From NCBI RefSeq assembly GCF_019355395.1, contig NZ_CP048829.1:1887501-1951500 (forward strand): a stretch of DNA of 64,000 nucleotides, in the 5' to 3' direction. The notes below the pieces were generated by a model. That model made no database searches, had not been told where the DNA came from, and was given only the letters and a program-made list of their open reading frames with translations. The stretch comes from Chordicoccus furentiruminis (GTDB taxonomy: Bacteria > Bacillota > Clostridia > Lachnospirales > Lachnospiraceae). Positions 51,857 through 60,404 of the stretch are shown in pieces (position 1 is the stretch's first letter; each line of letters starts with the position of its first letter). The position numbers were made by a program, and so were the translations under genes.

Positions 51857-53869
51857 ATGAACGAAAACGCAATGACGATCACACTGGATGACGAACTCCC
51901 CGAGATGCCGAAGTTTGTGGAGGGGATTCGCAGAGCGCCGTCGAGAGGCTTCCGGCTGACGGAGGCGCAGACGGAAATCGCGCTGAAGAATGCGCTGCGC
52001 TATATCAATCCGAAATATCATGAACAGCTGATTCCGGAGTTCCTCGACGAGCTCTACACGAGAGGCCGCATCTACGGCTACCGGTTCCGCCCGGAGGGCC
52101 GGATCTACGGAAAGCCGATCGACGAGTACAAGGGCAAGTGTATCGAGGGCAAGGCCTTCCAGGTGATGATCGACAACAATCTTGATTTTGAGGTCGGTCT
52201 GTATCCCTACGAACTTGTCACCTACGGCGAGACCGGAAGCGTCTGTCAGAACTGGATGCAATACCGGCTCATCAAAAAATATCTCGAGAACCTCACACAG
52301 GACACGACGCTGGTGGTGGAGAGCGGCCATCCGCTGGGGCTGTTCCGTTCGAGACCGGAAGCGCCGAGAGTCACGATCACCAACGCGCTGATGGTCGGTG
52401 AATTTGACAATCTGCATGACTGGGAAATCGCCGAGGAGATGGGATGCGCCAATTACGGCCAGATGACCGCCGGCGGGTGGATGTACATCGGGCCGCAGGG
52501 AATCGTTCACGGCACCTACAACACGCTGCTGAATGCCGGCCGTCTGAAGCTCGGGATTCCGAATGAGGGAGATCTCGCCGGAAGGCTCTTCATCTCGTCG
52601 GGACTCGGCGGGATGAGCGGCGCGCAGCCCAAGGCCATCGAGATCGCCAAGGGCGTCGGCATCATCGCGGAGGTGGATTTTTCAAGGATCCAGACACGGC
52701 TGGATCAGGGCTGGGTTTCCGAGTGGTCGGACGATCTTGAGAGCTGCTTCGCCACGGCACGGAAGTATATGGAGGAGAAAAAGCCCCGTTCCATCGCCTA
52801 TTACGGCAACATCGTCGACCTGCTTCAGTACGCAGTGGATCATGAGATTCACGTTGATCTCTGTTCCGACCAGACATCCTGCCACGCGGCGTATGAAGGC
52901 GGCTACTGTCCGCAGGGGCTGACGTTCGAGGAACGCACGGCGATGCTTTCCGAGAATCCTGAGAAATACCGTGAGCTGGTGGATCTTTCTCTCCGCAGGC
53001 ATTATGCGCTGATCAAGACGCTGGTGAACCGCGGCACCTATTTCTTTGACTACGGCAACTCCTTCCTCAAATCCGTGTATGATGCCGGCGTGAAGGAGAT
53101 TTCGAAGAACGGCGTGGACGACAAGGACGGTTTCATCCTTCCTTCCTATGTGGAGGACATCATGGGACCGCAGCTGTTTGACTACGGGTACGGCCCGTTC
53201 CGCTGGGTCTGCCTGTCCGGCAAGCAGTCGGATCTGATCAAGACGGATCACGCGGCGATGGCCTGCATCGACGTGAACCGCCGCTATCAGGACCGTGATA
53301 ACTACAACTGGATCAGGGAGGCGGAGGACAATCATCTCGTCGTCGGCACACAGGCGAGAATCCTCTATCAGGATGCCGTGGGCCGCGTCAACATCGCTCT
53401 CAAATTCAACGAGATGGTCCGGAACCGCGAGATCGGCCCGGTGATGATGGGACGTGACCACCACGATGTCTCGGGTACGGATTCGCCGTTCCGCGAAACC
53501 TCGAACATCAAGGACGGCTCCAACGTGATGGCGGATATGGCCGTACAGTGCTATGTCGGCAATGCGGCCCGCGGCATGAGCCTTGTGGCGCTTCATAACG
53601 GCGGCGGCGTCGGGATCGGCAAGGCGGTCAACGGCGGCTTCGGACTCGTTCTGGACGGCTCCGAGCGCGTCGATCAGGTGATCCGGAGCGGACTGCTATG
53701 GGACGTCATGGGCGGCGTGGCCAGAAGAAACTGGGCGCGGAACGAGCACTCCATGGAGACATCGGTCGAATACAACCGGAAATATGAGGGACAGAGTCAG
53801 ATCACCATTCCGTATCTGGCGGATGATGAGATGGTTCATGACGCGGTGAAGAAGCACTTCGCGCAGTGA
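51857..53869 (+). CDS. hutU: Urocanase-family hydratase, long form (urocanate or thiourocanate hydratase)
   Basis: This 670-residue enzyme of the urocanase family uses tightly bound NAD+ as an electrophile to add water across the imidazole acrylate. The NAD-binding loop SSGLGGMSGAQPKA and the C-terminal blocks GPVMMGRDHHDVSGTDSPF and VALHNGGGVGIGKAVNGGFG are intact. It is about 110 residues longer than the common bacterial HutU (about 555), as in a clade found in some Firmicutes and spirochaetes. It lies three bases after the M20 gene. Because the lyase in this operon lacks the histidine-ammonia-lyase cofactor triad, the substrate may be thiourocanate rather than urocanate. Family certain, substrate not. 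Confidence 0.88.
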   Translation: MNENAMTITLDDELPEMPKFVEGIRRAPSRGFRLTEAQTEIALKNALRYINPKYHEQLIPEFLDELYTRGRIYGYRFRPEGRIYGKPIDEYKGKCIEGKAFQVMIDNNLDFEVGLYPYELVTYGETGSVCQNWMQYRLIKKYLENLTQDTTLVVESGHPLGLFRSRPEAPRVTITNALMVGEFDNLHDWEIAEEMGCANYGQMTAGGWMYIGPQGIVHGTYNTLLNAGRLKLGIPNEGDLAGRLFISSGLGGMSGAQPKAIEIAKGVGIIAEVDFSRIQTRLDQGWVSEWSDDLESCFATARKYMEEKKPRSIAYYGNIVDLLQYAVDHEIHVDLCSDQTSCHAAYEGGYCPQGLTFEERTAMLSENPEKYRELVDLSLRRHYALIKTLVNRGTYFFDYGNSFLKSVYDAGVKEISKNGVDDKDGFILPSYVEDIMGPQLFDYGYGPFRWVCLSGKQSDLIKTDHAAMACIDVNRRYQDRDNYNWIREAEDNHLVVGTQARILYQDAVGRVNIALKFNEMVRNREIGPVMMGRDHHDVSGTDSPFRETSNIKDGSNVMADMAVQCYVGNAARGMSLVALHNGGGVGIGKAVNGGFGLVLDGSERVDQVIRSGLLWDVMGGVARRNWARNEHSMETSVEYNRKYEGQSQITIPYLADDEMVHDAVKKHFAQ

Positions 53870-53902
53870 ACGGCATCAGATGCATTTCCAATGCGGTACA
53901 AA

Positions 53903-53933
53903 GACGTACCCGTGCAGAACGGGTGCGCCTTTT
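53903..53933 (+). terminator. Hairpin with short T-run between hydratase and transporter genes
   Basis: GACGTACCCGT pairs with ACGGGTGCGCC with one mismatch, then TTTT. It lies 34 bases after the hydratase stop and may lower expression of the downstream genes or split the operon. Confidence 0.6.
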
Positions 53934-53970
53934 GCCATATACAAGACAGGCAAACAAGGGGGTACATGAT

Positions 53971-54981
53971 ATGAGAGAGAAGAAACTGGCTGCCCTGGGG
54001 CTCGCATTCATCACCGCGTTTTCTCTTGCCGGATGCGGAAGCGCCGCTGCCACCGGCACGGCGTCATCGTCTGTCGCTTCGTCCGCGGCCGGCAAAACCG
54101 CCGCGTCCGGGAAATCCTCCGGAGATGACAAGGCTCCTCTGATCGTGGGCTCGAAGGACTTCACGGAATCCATTGTGCTGGGCGAAATTTACGCGGAGGC
54201 TTTTGAGGATAACGACGTTCCCGTCAAGCGGCAGCTGAAGCTCGGCTCCCAGGTGATCCATGATTCCATCAAGGCCGGCGACGTGGAGTTCTATCCCGAA
54301 TACACCGGAACCGGACTGAATTACCTTCACTCGGAGTTCCCGAAGAACAAGGACTACGATATTGTATTTGATCCGCAGAAAATCTACGACAACACCAAAG
54401 CCGGGTATGAGAAGGAATACGGCATCACATGGCTGAAGCCGTCTGACGTCAATGATTCGGAGGGGCTCGCGGCCTCCAGGAGCGCGGTGAAGAAGTACGG
54501 GCTTTCCACCTTCTCTGACGCGTGGGAACACTCGGCGGATCTGAAGCTCGCCGGGAACGGAGAGTTCTTCGACGAGGAATCAACCTATCCGCATCTTGTG
54601 GAGGTGTACGGAAAGGATCAGTTCAAGCACGTCACGATGGACCATACGCTTGAGTTCCAGGCCGCGAAGAGCGGGGACGTGGATGTGATTTCCGTCTACA
54701 CAACCGAGGGCAATCTCGAGTCGGACGATTACGTTGTGCTGAAGGACGACAAGCAGGCGTGGTGCACCTACTGGATCTGCCCGATCATCCGCGACGACGC
54801 GCTGGCGCGCTGGCCGAAGGCCCAGGCGATCGCGGATGCCGTCACGGCGACCCTCACCGACAAAAACGTGATCAAGATGAACGCCGATGTGGATATCGAC
54901 GGCGAGGATTACGAGGACGTCGCGCACGACTACTATGACTCCATCAAGGACAAGGTTGCGAAGGCAGTCGCCGATGAATGA
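53971..54981 (+). CDS. Quaternary-amine ABC transporter substrate-binding lipoprotein (OpuC/ProX-like)
   Basis: This 336-residue lipoprotein has the lipobox SLAGCGS, a low-complexity Ala/Ser/Gly linker and a type F solute-binding domain. The domain starts IVGSKDFTESIVLGEIYAEAF and has VEFYPEYTGTGLNYL, both hallmarks of the OpuC/OsmF family that binds betaine, carnitine, choline and related cations through aromatic residues. It starts after AAGGGGG. Two permeases and an ATPase of the same importer follow 2.5 kb later, with the lyase between. Ergothioneine is a trimethylated betaine of histidine and is carried by relatives of this group; that is my favoured substrate. Confidence 0.88.
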   Translation: MREKKLAALGLAFITAFSLAGCGSAAATGTASSSVASSAAGKTAASGKSSGDDKAPLIVGSKDFTESIVLGEIYAEAFEDNDVPVKRQLKLGSQVIHDSIKAGDVEFYPEYTGTGLNYLHSEFPKNKDYDIVFDPQKIYDNTKAGYEKEYGITWLKPSDVNDSEGLAASRSAVKKYGLSTFSDAWEHSADLKLAGNGEFFDEESTYPHLVEVYGKDQFKHVTMDHTLEFQAAKSGDVDVISVYTTEGNLESDDYVVLKDDKQAWCTYWICPIIRDDALARWPKAQAIADAVTATLTDKNVIKMNADVDIDGEDYEDVAHDYYDSIKDKVAKAVADE

Positions 54982-55912
54982 CGCATTTTCTGAGATCTTC
55001 GGTGTTCCGGAAGCAGCAGAGCCGTTTCTTTCCCTGATGGTTCCGGAACCCTTCCGGAGACTGATCGCTTCCCTCGGCGCGTCGTTTACGGAGGCGGACG
55101 CGGCCGGATTCCTGAGGGTTCCTCAGGAGGAAGCGGGCCGTGTTCTTGAGGAAGGCTATCATCTGAGTATTCTGGACCGGGACCCGGAGCGGCCGGACCT
55201 CTTCAGAGCCGGAAGCTTCTATGACCGGCTCGGGGTGTTCTGCCAGTACGAACCGGAGAAGTGGTATTCCGTTCCGCGCGTATTCCGCGATCAGATCAAC
55301 CGCTGGTATATGGACGAATACATCCGCCGGAACCAGCCGCTGTTTGAGAACGGAACGCGGAAGGATCTGGCGCTTCCGCTTGAGGAGACGCTGGCCTTCA
55401 TCGACCGGCTGGACGGCCCGTTCACGGTGCGTCCCTGCGACTGCCGGAACATTTTCGACAACTGCCGTCATATGCGGGAGACATGCATCGGGATCGGACC
55501 GGCGGGCGTCAATTCCTCCGCGGACCGGGGACAGGCGCGTGAGATCACGAAGGAAGAGGCGAAGGAGCTTGTCCGGGCCTGCGACAAAGACGGGCTGATG
55601 CATACGGTGGACGCTTCCGGACACGCAATCTGCAACTGCTGCGGGGACTGCTGCTTCGAATACCGGTCCGCGCTCGAGACGGGAAAGATCGGTCCCGGAC
55701 CGGGCAGCTATATCACGACGCTCTATATCGCGGAATGGGACCGGACGCGATGCGTGAACTGCGGGCTGTGCGCGAAGCGGTGTCATCTCGCCGCCTTCAC
55801 GAAGCTCGACGGAGAGGTGGCGTTTCATCCGGAGCGGTGCGCGGGATGCGGAATCTGCTCGACGGCCTGTCCGAAGAAAGCCATTGTCATGAAACGGCGT
55901 GATGAGGAGTGA
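54974..55912 (+). CDS. Multi-cysteine 4Fe-4S protein
   Basis: This 312-residue soluble protein overlaps the lipoprotein gene by 8 bases. Its C-terminus carries two ferredoxin motifs (CVNCGLCAKRC and CAGCGICSTACPKKA), so two [4Fe-4S] clusters. Before them are further cysteine groups (CDCRNIFDNC, later HAICNCCGDCCFEY) that could hold another cluster or bind a substrate; HTVDASGHAICNCCGDCC is a motif seen in Fe-S proteins linked to reductive pathways. The N-terminal 130 residues look like a winged helical domain. It probably passes electrons to or from an oxidoreductase in this pathway, perhaps the molybdoenzyme or a thiourocanate-linked reductase. The exact role is unknown. Confidence 0.75.
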   Translation: MNDAFSEIFGVPEAAEPFLSLMVPEPFRRLIASLGASFTEADAAGFLRVPQEEAGRVLEEGYHLSILDRDPERPDLFRAGSFYDRLGVFCQYEPEKWYSVPRVFRDQINRWYMDEYIRRNQPLFENGTRKDLALPLEETLAFIDRLDGPFTVRPCDCRNIFDNCRHMRETCIGIGPAGVNSSADRGQAREITKEEAKELVRACDKDGLMHTVDASGHAICNCCGDCCFEYRSALETGKIGPGPGSYITTLYIAEWDRTRCVNCGLCAKRCHLAAFTKLDGEVAFHPERCAGCGICSTACPKKAIVMKRRDEE

Positions 55913-55918
55913 TGCGTG

Positions 55919-57475
55919 ATGAAGCTTCCGGCTGCGATGTGTCAGGATGTCATACTGGATGAACGGGATCTGACGCCGGAACAGTATATAGCGGTCGTGC
56001 TCGGCGGCGCACGGCTCGGATTCGGAGAGCAATTCGTTTCGAGGATCCAGGCGTCGCGTGACATTGTGGAACGCTTTCTCAGGGAGGAGCGGCCGGTCTA
56101 CGGCGTGACGACCGGCGTCGGCGCGAACGTCCGGTATTCCGTGCCGGAGGAAGAGGCAGCGAAGCTGCAGGAAAACATCATCCGCACGCACGCGGTGTCC
56201 GTCGGCTCCCCGATGTCCGAGGAAGAGACGAGGGGCATGATTCTCTCCATCATCTGCAATCTGGGACACGGATGCTCGGGTGTGCGTCCCGTGCTCATCG
56301 AGAGACTGAGGGATTATCTGAATCTCCGCCTTGTGCCGTATGTGCCGCGCGACGGTTCGGTCGGTTATCTCGCGCCGGAGGCGCATATGGCGCTGACCCT
56401 GGTCGGAGAGGGATCGTTCCTTCGGGACGGAAAGAGAACTCCGGCGCGGGAGGTCCTCCGGGAGCGGCATCTTCCTCCGCTTACGCTGGGATGCAAGGAG
56501 GGACTGGCACTGATTACGGGGACCACCTCGGCGGACGCGTACGGGCTGACGGCCGTGTACAGGGCGCAGCTGGCGCTCGGGAACGCGGTGATCGCCGGGT
56601 GCATGACCTTCGAGGCGCTTCACGCGACCGTCAACGCACTCGACGCGGAGGCGCAGAGCCGGAAGCGGTATCCGGAGCAGCAGCACGCGGCAGCTCTGAT
56701 GAGAAGCATCCTCTCCGGAAGCGGGATCTGCGGGAAATATCGGGACAGCCATGTGCAGGACGCCTGCGCGGTCCGCACGATGCCGCAGATCTTCGGCGCG
56801 GCGGAGCGGACGTTCTCGGACGCCGAGAAGACGTTTGTTCAGGAAATGCAGTCCTGCTCCGATAACCCGCTGATTCTTCCCACGGAGGACGGAAGCGGAA
56901 GAGCGGCGATGAACGGCAATTTTGACGGATCCTTCATCGCGATGTACGCGGATCTCTTATCCATCGGCATCGCGAAAACAGCGGGGCTTGCCGAGCGCCT
57001 CACGGACCGGCTGATGAATTTCCATCTGAATGAGGGGCTTCCGGCGTTTCTTGTGCCGGATCCGGGCGTCAACAACGGCTTTATGATCGTGCAGTACACG
57101 CAGGCCGCGCTCGTCTCCGAGCTGAAGCTTCTCGCGGTGCCGGCGTCGGTCGATTCGGTCAGCACCTGCGCCGGCCAGGAGGACCCGGTTTCGATGGCGT
57201 ACCGGGCATGCCAGAAAGCGTATGAAGCTTCGGACAAGCTGCTTGACATCGTCGCGATGTGGATTCTCTGCGCGGCGCAGGCAGAGGATCTGAGAGCGGA
57301 TGAGGAAAAAGGATCGGCTGTTCTCGAAGCCGTCCGGAAGAAAATCCGGGAATGCATTCCTTTCGTCACAGAAGATGTCAGTCTGTATCCGATGATCGAG
57401 TCGGCGCAGCGTCTTGTCCGGAGCGGCGCGCTGATCGAAGAGGTGCAGAAGAGGATCGGACCGATGACGCTGTAG
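55919..57475 (+). CDS. MIO-less histidine-ammonia-lyase homologue, candidate ergothionase
   Basis: This 518-residue protein is of the aromatic amino acid lyase fold. Normal enzymes have GSVGASGDLAPLAHM, in which Ala-Ser-Gly cyclises to the MIO electrophile; here it reads GSVGYLAPEAHM (residues 146-157) and the triad is gone. The usual Asn of the NGT box is Thr (LITGTT) and the VQDPYSLR box is VQDACAVR (Gln280 kept, Tyr lost). The general base Tyr61 (YGVTTGVG), His91 and the Glu in GQEDPVSM remain. An enzyme without MIO should not deaminate histidine, but a trimethylammonium group is a good leaving group and needs no MIO, as in ergothionase. It lies between importer genes. ATG at 55919 follows GGAGTG. 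Confidence 0.8.
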   Translation: MKLPAAMCQDVILDERDLTPEQYIAVVLGGARLGFGEQFVSRIQASRDIVERFLREERPVYGVTTGVGANVRYSVPEEEAAKLQENIIRTHAVSVGSPMSEEETRGMILSIICNLGHGCSGVRPVLIERLRDYLNLRLVPYVPRDGSVGYLAPEAHMALTLVGEGSFLRDGKRTPAREVLRERHLPPLTLGCKEGLALITGTTSADAYGLTAVYRAQLALGNAVIAGCMTFEALHATVNALDAEAQSRKRYPEQQHAAALMRSILSGSGICGKYRDSHVQDACAVRTMPQIFGAAERTFSDAEKTFVQEMQSCSDNPLILPTEDGSGRAAMNGNFDGSFIAMYADLLSIGIAKTAGLAERLTDRLMNFHLNEGLPAFLVPDPGVNNGFMIVQYTQAALVSELKLLAVPASVDSVSTCAGQEDPVSMAYRACQKAYEASDKLLDIVAMWILCAAQAEDLRADEEKGSAVLEAVRKKIRECIPFVTEDVSLYPMIESAQRLVRSGALIEEVQKRIGPMTL

Positions 57476-57497
57476 AGTTCCGCGAGGGAGGTTTACT

Positions 57498-58145
57498 ATG
57501 TTCAGTCAGATTTACGGCTACTATCTGGAGCATATCGGCGAATACTGGTCGGATGTCGCGGCCCATCTCGAGATTTCCTTCGGTGTGGCGGCGCTGGCGG
57601 CGCTGATCGGGATTCCGCTCGGCATTGTCTGCGCCCTGTATCCGAAGCACTCGGGCTGGATCACCGGTCTTGTGAACGTGATGCGGATCATTCCTTCGCT
57701 GGCGCTGATGCTGCTGATGATCCCGCTGATCGGGATCGGACGGGTGCCCGCGTTCATCGCGCTGATGATCATCGCGATTCCGCCGGTTCTGATCAACACG
57801 ACGGCCGGGTTCCTGAAAACGGATTCCGCGCTTCTGGAGACGGCCGGCGGGATGGGGATGGATCAGAAGCAGATCTTCAGAAAGGTTCAGTTTCCGCTTG
57901 CGATCCCGCTGATTTTCACGGGGATCCGCACCTCGATCGTCGAGACGATCGCCTCCGCGACCATCGCGACGTATATCGGGGCCGGCGGCCTCGGAAATCT
58001 GGTGTTTACCGGCCTTGGCACAAGCCGCACCTATATCACGCTGCTCGGCGGTCTGACGATCGCGCTGATCTCGATCGTGACAGACTGTATTTTGGCGGTG
58101 GTTCAGAGCCGTCTGGTGCGGCGCTTTGGAATGGAGGAGGTATGA
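57498..58145 (+). CDS. Quaternary-amine ABC transporter permease 1 (OpuCB-like)
   Basis: This 215-residue inner-membrane permease has about five to six transmembrane helices. The ATPase-coupling EAA loop of the betaine family reads ETAGGMGMDQKQIFRKVQFPLAIPLIFTG, with IGAGGLGNLVFTGL after it. It starts after GGGAGG, 22 bases after the lyase, and its end overlaps the ATPase start region. It pairs with the second permease at 59122 to form the channel. Confidence 0.9.
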   Translation: MFSQIYGYYLEHIGEYWSDVAAHLEISFGVAALAALIGIPLGIVCALYPKHSGWITGLVNVMRIIPSLALMLLMIPLIGIGRVPAFIALMIIAIPPVLINTTAGFLKTDSALLETAGGMGMDQKQIFRKVQFPLAIPLIFTGIRTSIVETIASATIATYIGAGGLGNLVFTGLGTSRTYITLLGGLTIALISIVTDCILAVVQSRLVRRFGMEEV

Positions 58146-58147
58146 CG

Positions 58148-59116
58148 ATGTCCGAAACAGCGATCTCTTTTCAGCATGTGTACAAACGGTTTCCCGGAAT
58201 GGAGAACTACGCCGTGGAGGATGTTTCACTCGACATTCACGACGGGGAGTTTGTCACGATCCTCGGGACGTCCGGTTCCGGCAAGACAACCATGATGAAG
58301 ATGGTCAATCAGCTCTACAGCATCACGTCCGGGGACATCATCTTCTGCGGGCAGAGCATCAGGAAGCTGGATCCCGTGGAGCAGAGGCGGAAGATCGGAT
58401 ACGTCGTGCAGGCCGGCGGGCTGTTTCCGCATATGACCGTGGAGGACAACATCGCGGTCGTCCCGAATATCCTCAAATGGGATGCGGCCAGAATCAGCAG
58501 CCGGGTCGATGAGCTGCTCAGGATGGTCAATCTTGATCCCGCGACGTACCGGAAACGCTTCCCGAGACAGCTGTCCGGAGGCCAGCAGCAGCGGGTCGGC
58601 ATCGCCCGGGCGATGGCGGCCGACCCGAGCATTATGCTGATGGACGAGCCATTCGGCGCGATCGACGCGATCACGAGAAATACGCTTCAGCAGGAGGTTC
58701 TGAGGCTCCAGAAGCAGACCGGCAAGACGATCCTCTTCGTGACGCACGACATCGAGGAGGCGTTCCTCCTCGGCACCCGCGTGATCATCATGGACGCGGG
58801 CAAGCTCCAGCAGTTCGATACGCCGGATCAGATCATGATGCATCCGGCGAACGATTTCGTGAGGAAGTTTGTCGCAGCGGATGATCCGATCACCCGGATG
58901 AAGAGAATTCATGTGTCCGCCGTCATGAAGGAGACGGATACGATGCCGTCCGGCGCGGCCGTCGTGGCTTCGGACGCGTCGCTTGAGGATCTGATGATTC
59001 TCTTCCTCGAGGACCGCGGAAGAACCGTCTATGTGAAGGATGACCGGAACGATCAGATCCGGGGCAAGGTGACATGGAATGATCTGGCCGCGCTTGCGGG
59101 AGAAGAGACGAGGTAA
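58148..59116 (+). CDS. Quaternary-amine ABC transporter ATPase (OpuCA-like)
   Basis: The ATP-binding subunit shows Walker A GTSGSGKTT, the Q-loop VVQAGGLFPHM, signature LSGGQQQRVGIARA, Walker B IMLMDEPFGAID and the switch His in FVTHDIEEA. The C-terminal 80 residues are a shortened regulatory (CBS-like) domain. I chose the ATG at 58148, seven bases after GGAGGAGG; the ATG at 58142 overlaps the permease stop as ATGA. It energises uptake through the two permeases with the lipoprotein at 53971. Confidence 0.92.
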   Translation: MSETAISFQHVYKRFPGMENYAVEDVSLDIHDGEFVTILGTSGSGKTTMMKMVNQLYSITSGDIIFCGQSIRKLDPVEQRRKIGYVVQAGGLFPHMTVEDNIAVVPNILKWDAARISSRVDELLRMVNLDPATYRKRFPRQLSGGQQQRVGIARAMAADPSIMLMDEPFGAIDAITRNTLQQEVLRLQKQTGKTILFVTHDIEEAFLLGTRVIIMDAGKLQQFDTPDQIMMHPANDFVRKFVAADDPITRMKRIHVSAVMKETDTMPSGAAVVASDASLEDLMILFLEDRGRTVYVKDDRNDQIRGKVTWNDLAALAGEETR

Positions 59117-59121
59117 CCGCT

Positions 59122-59772
59122 ATGGAGAAATTTCTGCGCTATGGTTCCCGTCACTGGGACGATATGATTCAGGATGTCCTCGACCATCTGGAGCTCTGCG
59201 GGCTGTCGCTTCTGATCGGGCTTGCGATCGCGGTTCTGATCTGCCTTCTGCTGATGAAGCTCCGCTGGCTGAGAAAGCCGGTTGTGGCGGTGCTCGGCGC
59301 GCTCTACGCGATCCCGAGCATGGCGTTTTTCGCGATTCTGATCCCGATTCTGGGGCTCGGCAAGCCGAACGCAATCGTGGTGCTCGTGATCTATTCCCAG
59401 TTCGTGCTGGTGCGCAATATCCTCGCGGGTTTCGACGGCGTGGACCGGTCCACCCTGGAGGCGGCCAGAGGAATGGGGATGACCGGCACGCAGATGTTTC
59501 TCCGGGTGCAGCTTCCGCTTGCGCTTCCGGTGATCATCAGCGGGATCCGGATCGCCGCGATCGTTACGATCAGCAGCGCGACGATTGCCCAGACCATCAA
59601 TGCCGGCGGGCTCGGCGTTCTGCTTTTCGACGGACTGCGGACCGTCAACGTCGGGATCATTCTCTGGGGGACGATTCTGACCGGCGCGCTGGCGCTGATC
59701 GTGAACATGCTGCTGAGCCGGCTTGAGCGGTATTCCTACCGCCGCGCCAGAGGCGAGATTGTCAGTGTATGA
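59122..59772 (+). CDS. Quaternary-amine ABC transporter permease 2 (OpuCD-like)
   Basis: This 216-residue membrane permease is related to the first one, with its EAA loop EAARGMGMTGTQMFLRVQLPLALPVIISG and an INAGGLGVLLFDG segment. It is separated from the ATPase by five bases. Together the four genes make a full OpuC-type importer (binding protein, two permeases, ATPase). Confidence 0.9.
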   Translation: MEKFLRYGSRHWDDMIQDVLDHLELCGLSLLIGLAIAVLICLLLMKLRWLRKPVVAVLGALYAIPSMAFFAILIPILGLGKPNAIVVLVIYSQFVLVRNILAGFDGVDRSTLEAARGMGMTGTQMFLRVQLPLALPVIISGIRIAAIVTISSATIAQTINAGGLGVLLFDGLRTVNVGIILWGTILTGALALIVNMLLSRLERYSYRRARGEIVSV

Positions 59773-59787
59773 AAGGATGGACAGGCC

Positions 59788-60384
59788 ATGAATTATACCA
59801 TCACGATAACGAGACAGTTCGGCTCGCTGGGCCGTCCGATCGCGCGGGAGATCGCCGACGCCCTGAAGATTCACTATTATGACCGCGACATCGTGGAGCA
59901 GGTTTCCCAGAAGCTTCATTATCCCGTGCGGCTGATCAGCGACGAGGAAGAGCGGGCGAAGACGAAATTCTGGCGGATGAAGTATCCGCTTGGCCGGGGC
60001 ACTACGGCCAGACAGGATGAGATTTTTGCGGTGGAACGGGATATCATCACGGACATCGCCCGCACGGAAAGCTCCGTGATCGTCGGCCGCTGCAGCGACT
60101 ATATTCTGGAGAACCAGCCCGGCTGTCTGCATGTCTATATCTACGCTCCGTACCGGGACCGGATCCGGAACTGCATCGAGACGCTTCATATGCAGGAAGA
60201 GGAAGCCATTGACATGATCCGGAGCGTGGATGAAGCCAGAGAATCCTTCCATCTCCGCTACGCCCGGTACAAGCCGGAGGACATTCTGCACAAGGATCTT
60301 CTGATCAACAGCAGTGTGCTGGGTGTGGACGGAACCGCGAAGCATATCGTGGAAATCGCGGAGGACGCCTTCGGATTACGGTGA
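59788..60384 (+). CDS. Cytidylate-kinase-like family protein
   Basis: This 198-residue protein of the cytidylate_kin2 family has the start ITITRQFGSLGRPIAREIADAL, where the usual P-loop is altered, then YDRDIVEQVSQ and SSVIVGRCSDYIL. Members are common near transport or regulatory genes in Clostridia and their substrate is mostly not known. It sits between the importer and the molybdoenzyme genes and is translated from ATG after AAAGGATGG. Its job in this operon is unknown; a nucleotide-linked kinase or a regulator is possible. Confidence 0.8.
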   Translation: MNYTITITRQFGSLGRPIAREIADALKIHYYDRDIVEQVSQKLHYPVRLISDEEERAKTKFWRMKYPLGRGTTARQDEIFAVERDIITDIARTESSVIVGRCSDYILENQPGCLHVYIYAPYRDRIRNCIETLHMQEEEAIDMIRSVDEARESFHLRYARYKPEDILHKDLLINSSVLGVDGTAKHIVEIAEDAFGLR

Positions 60385-60404
60385 GAAACGCCGGGAGCGG
60401 GAGC

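Noticed and set aside
50543-57475. Ordinary histidine utilisation (hut) operon
   Set aside because: The lyase lacks the Ala-Ser-Gly triad of histidine ammonia-lyase, and no imidazolonepropionase or formiminoglutamate enzyme is present; a betaine-type importer and a carbamoyl hydrolase fit a different substrate better. Not fully excluded.
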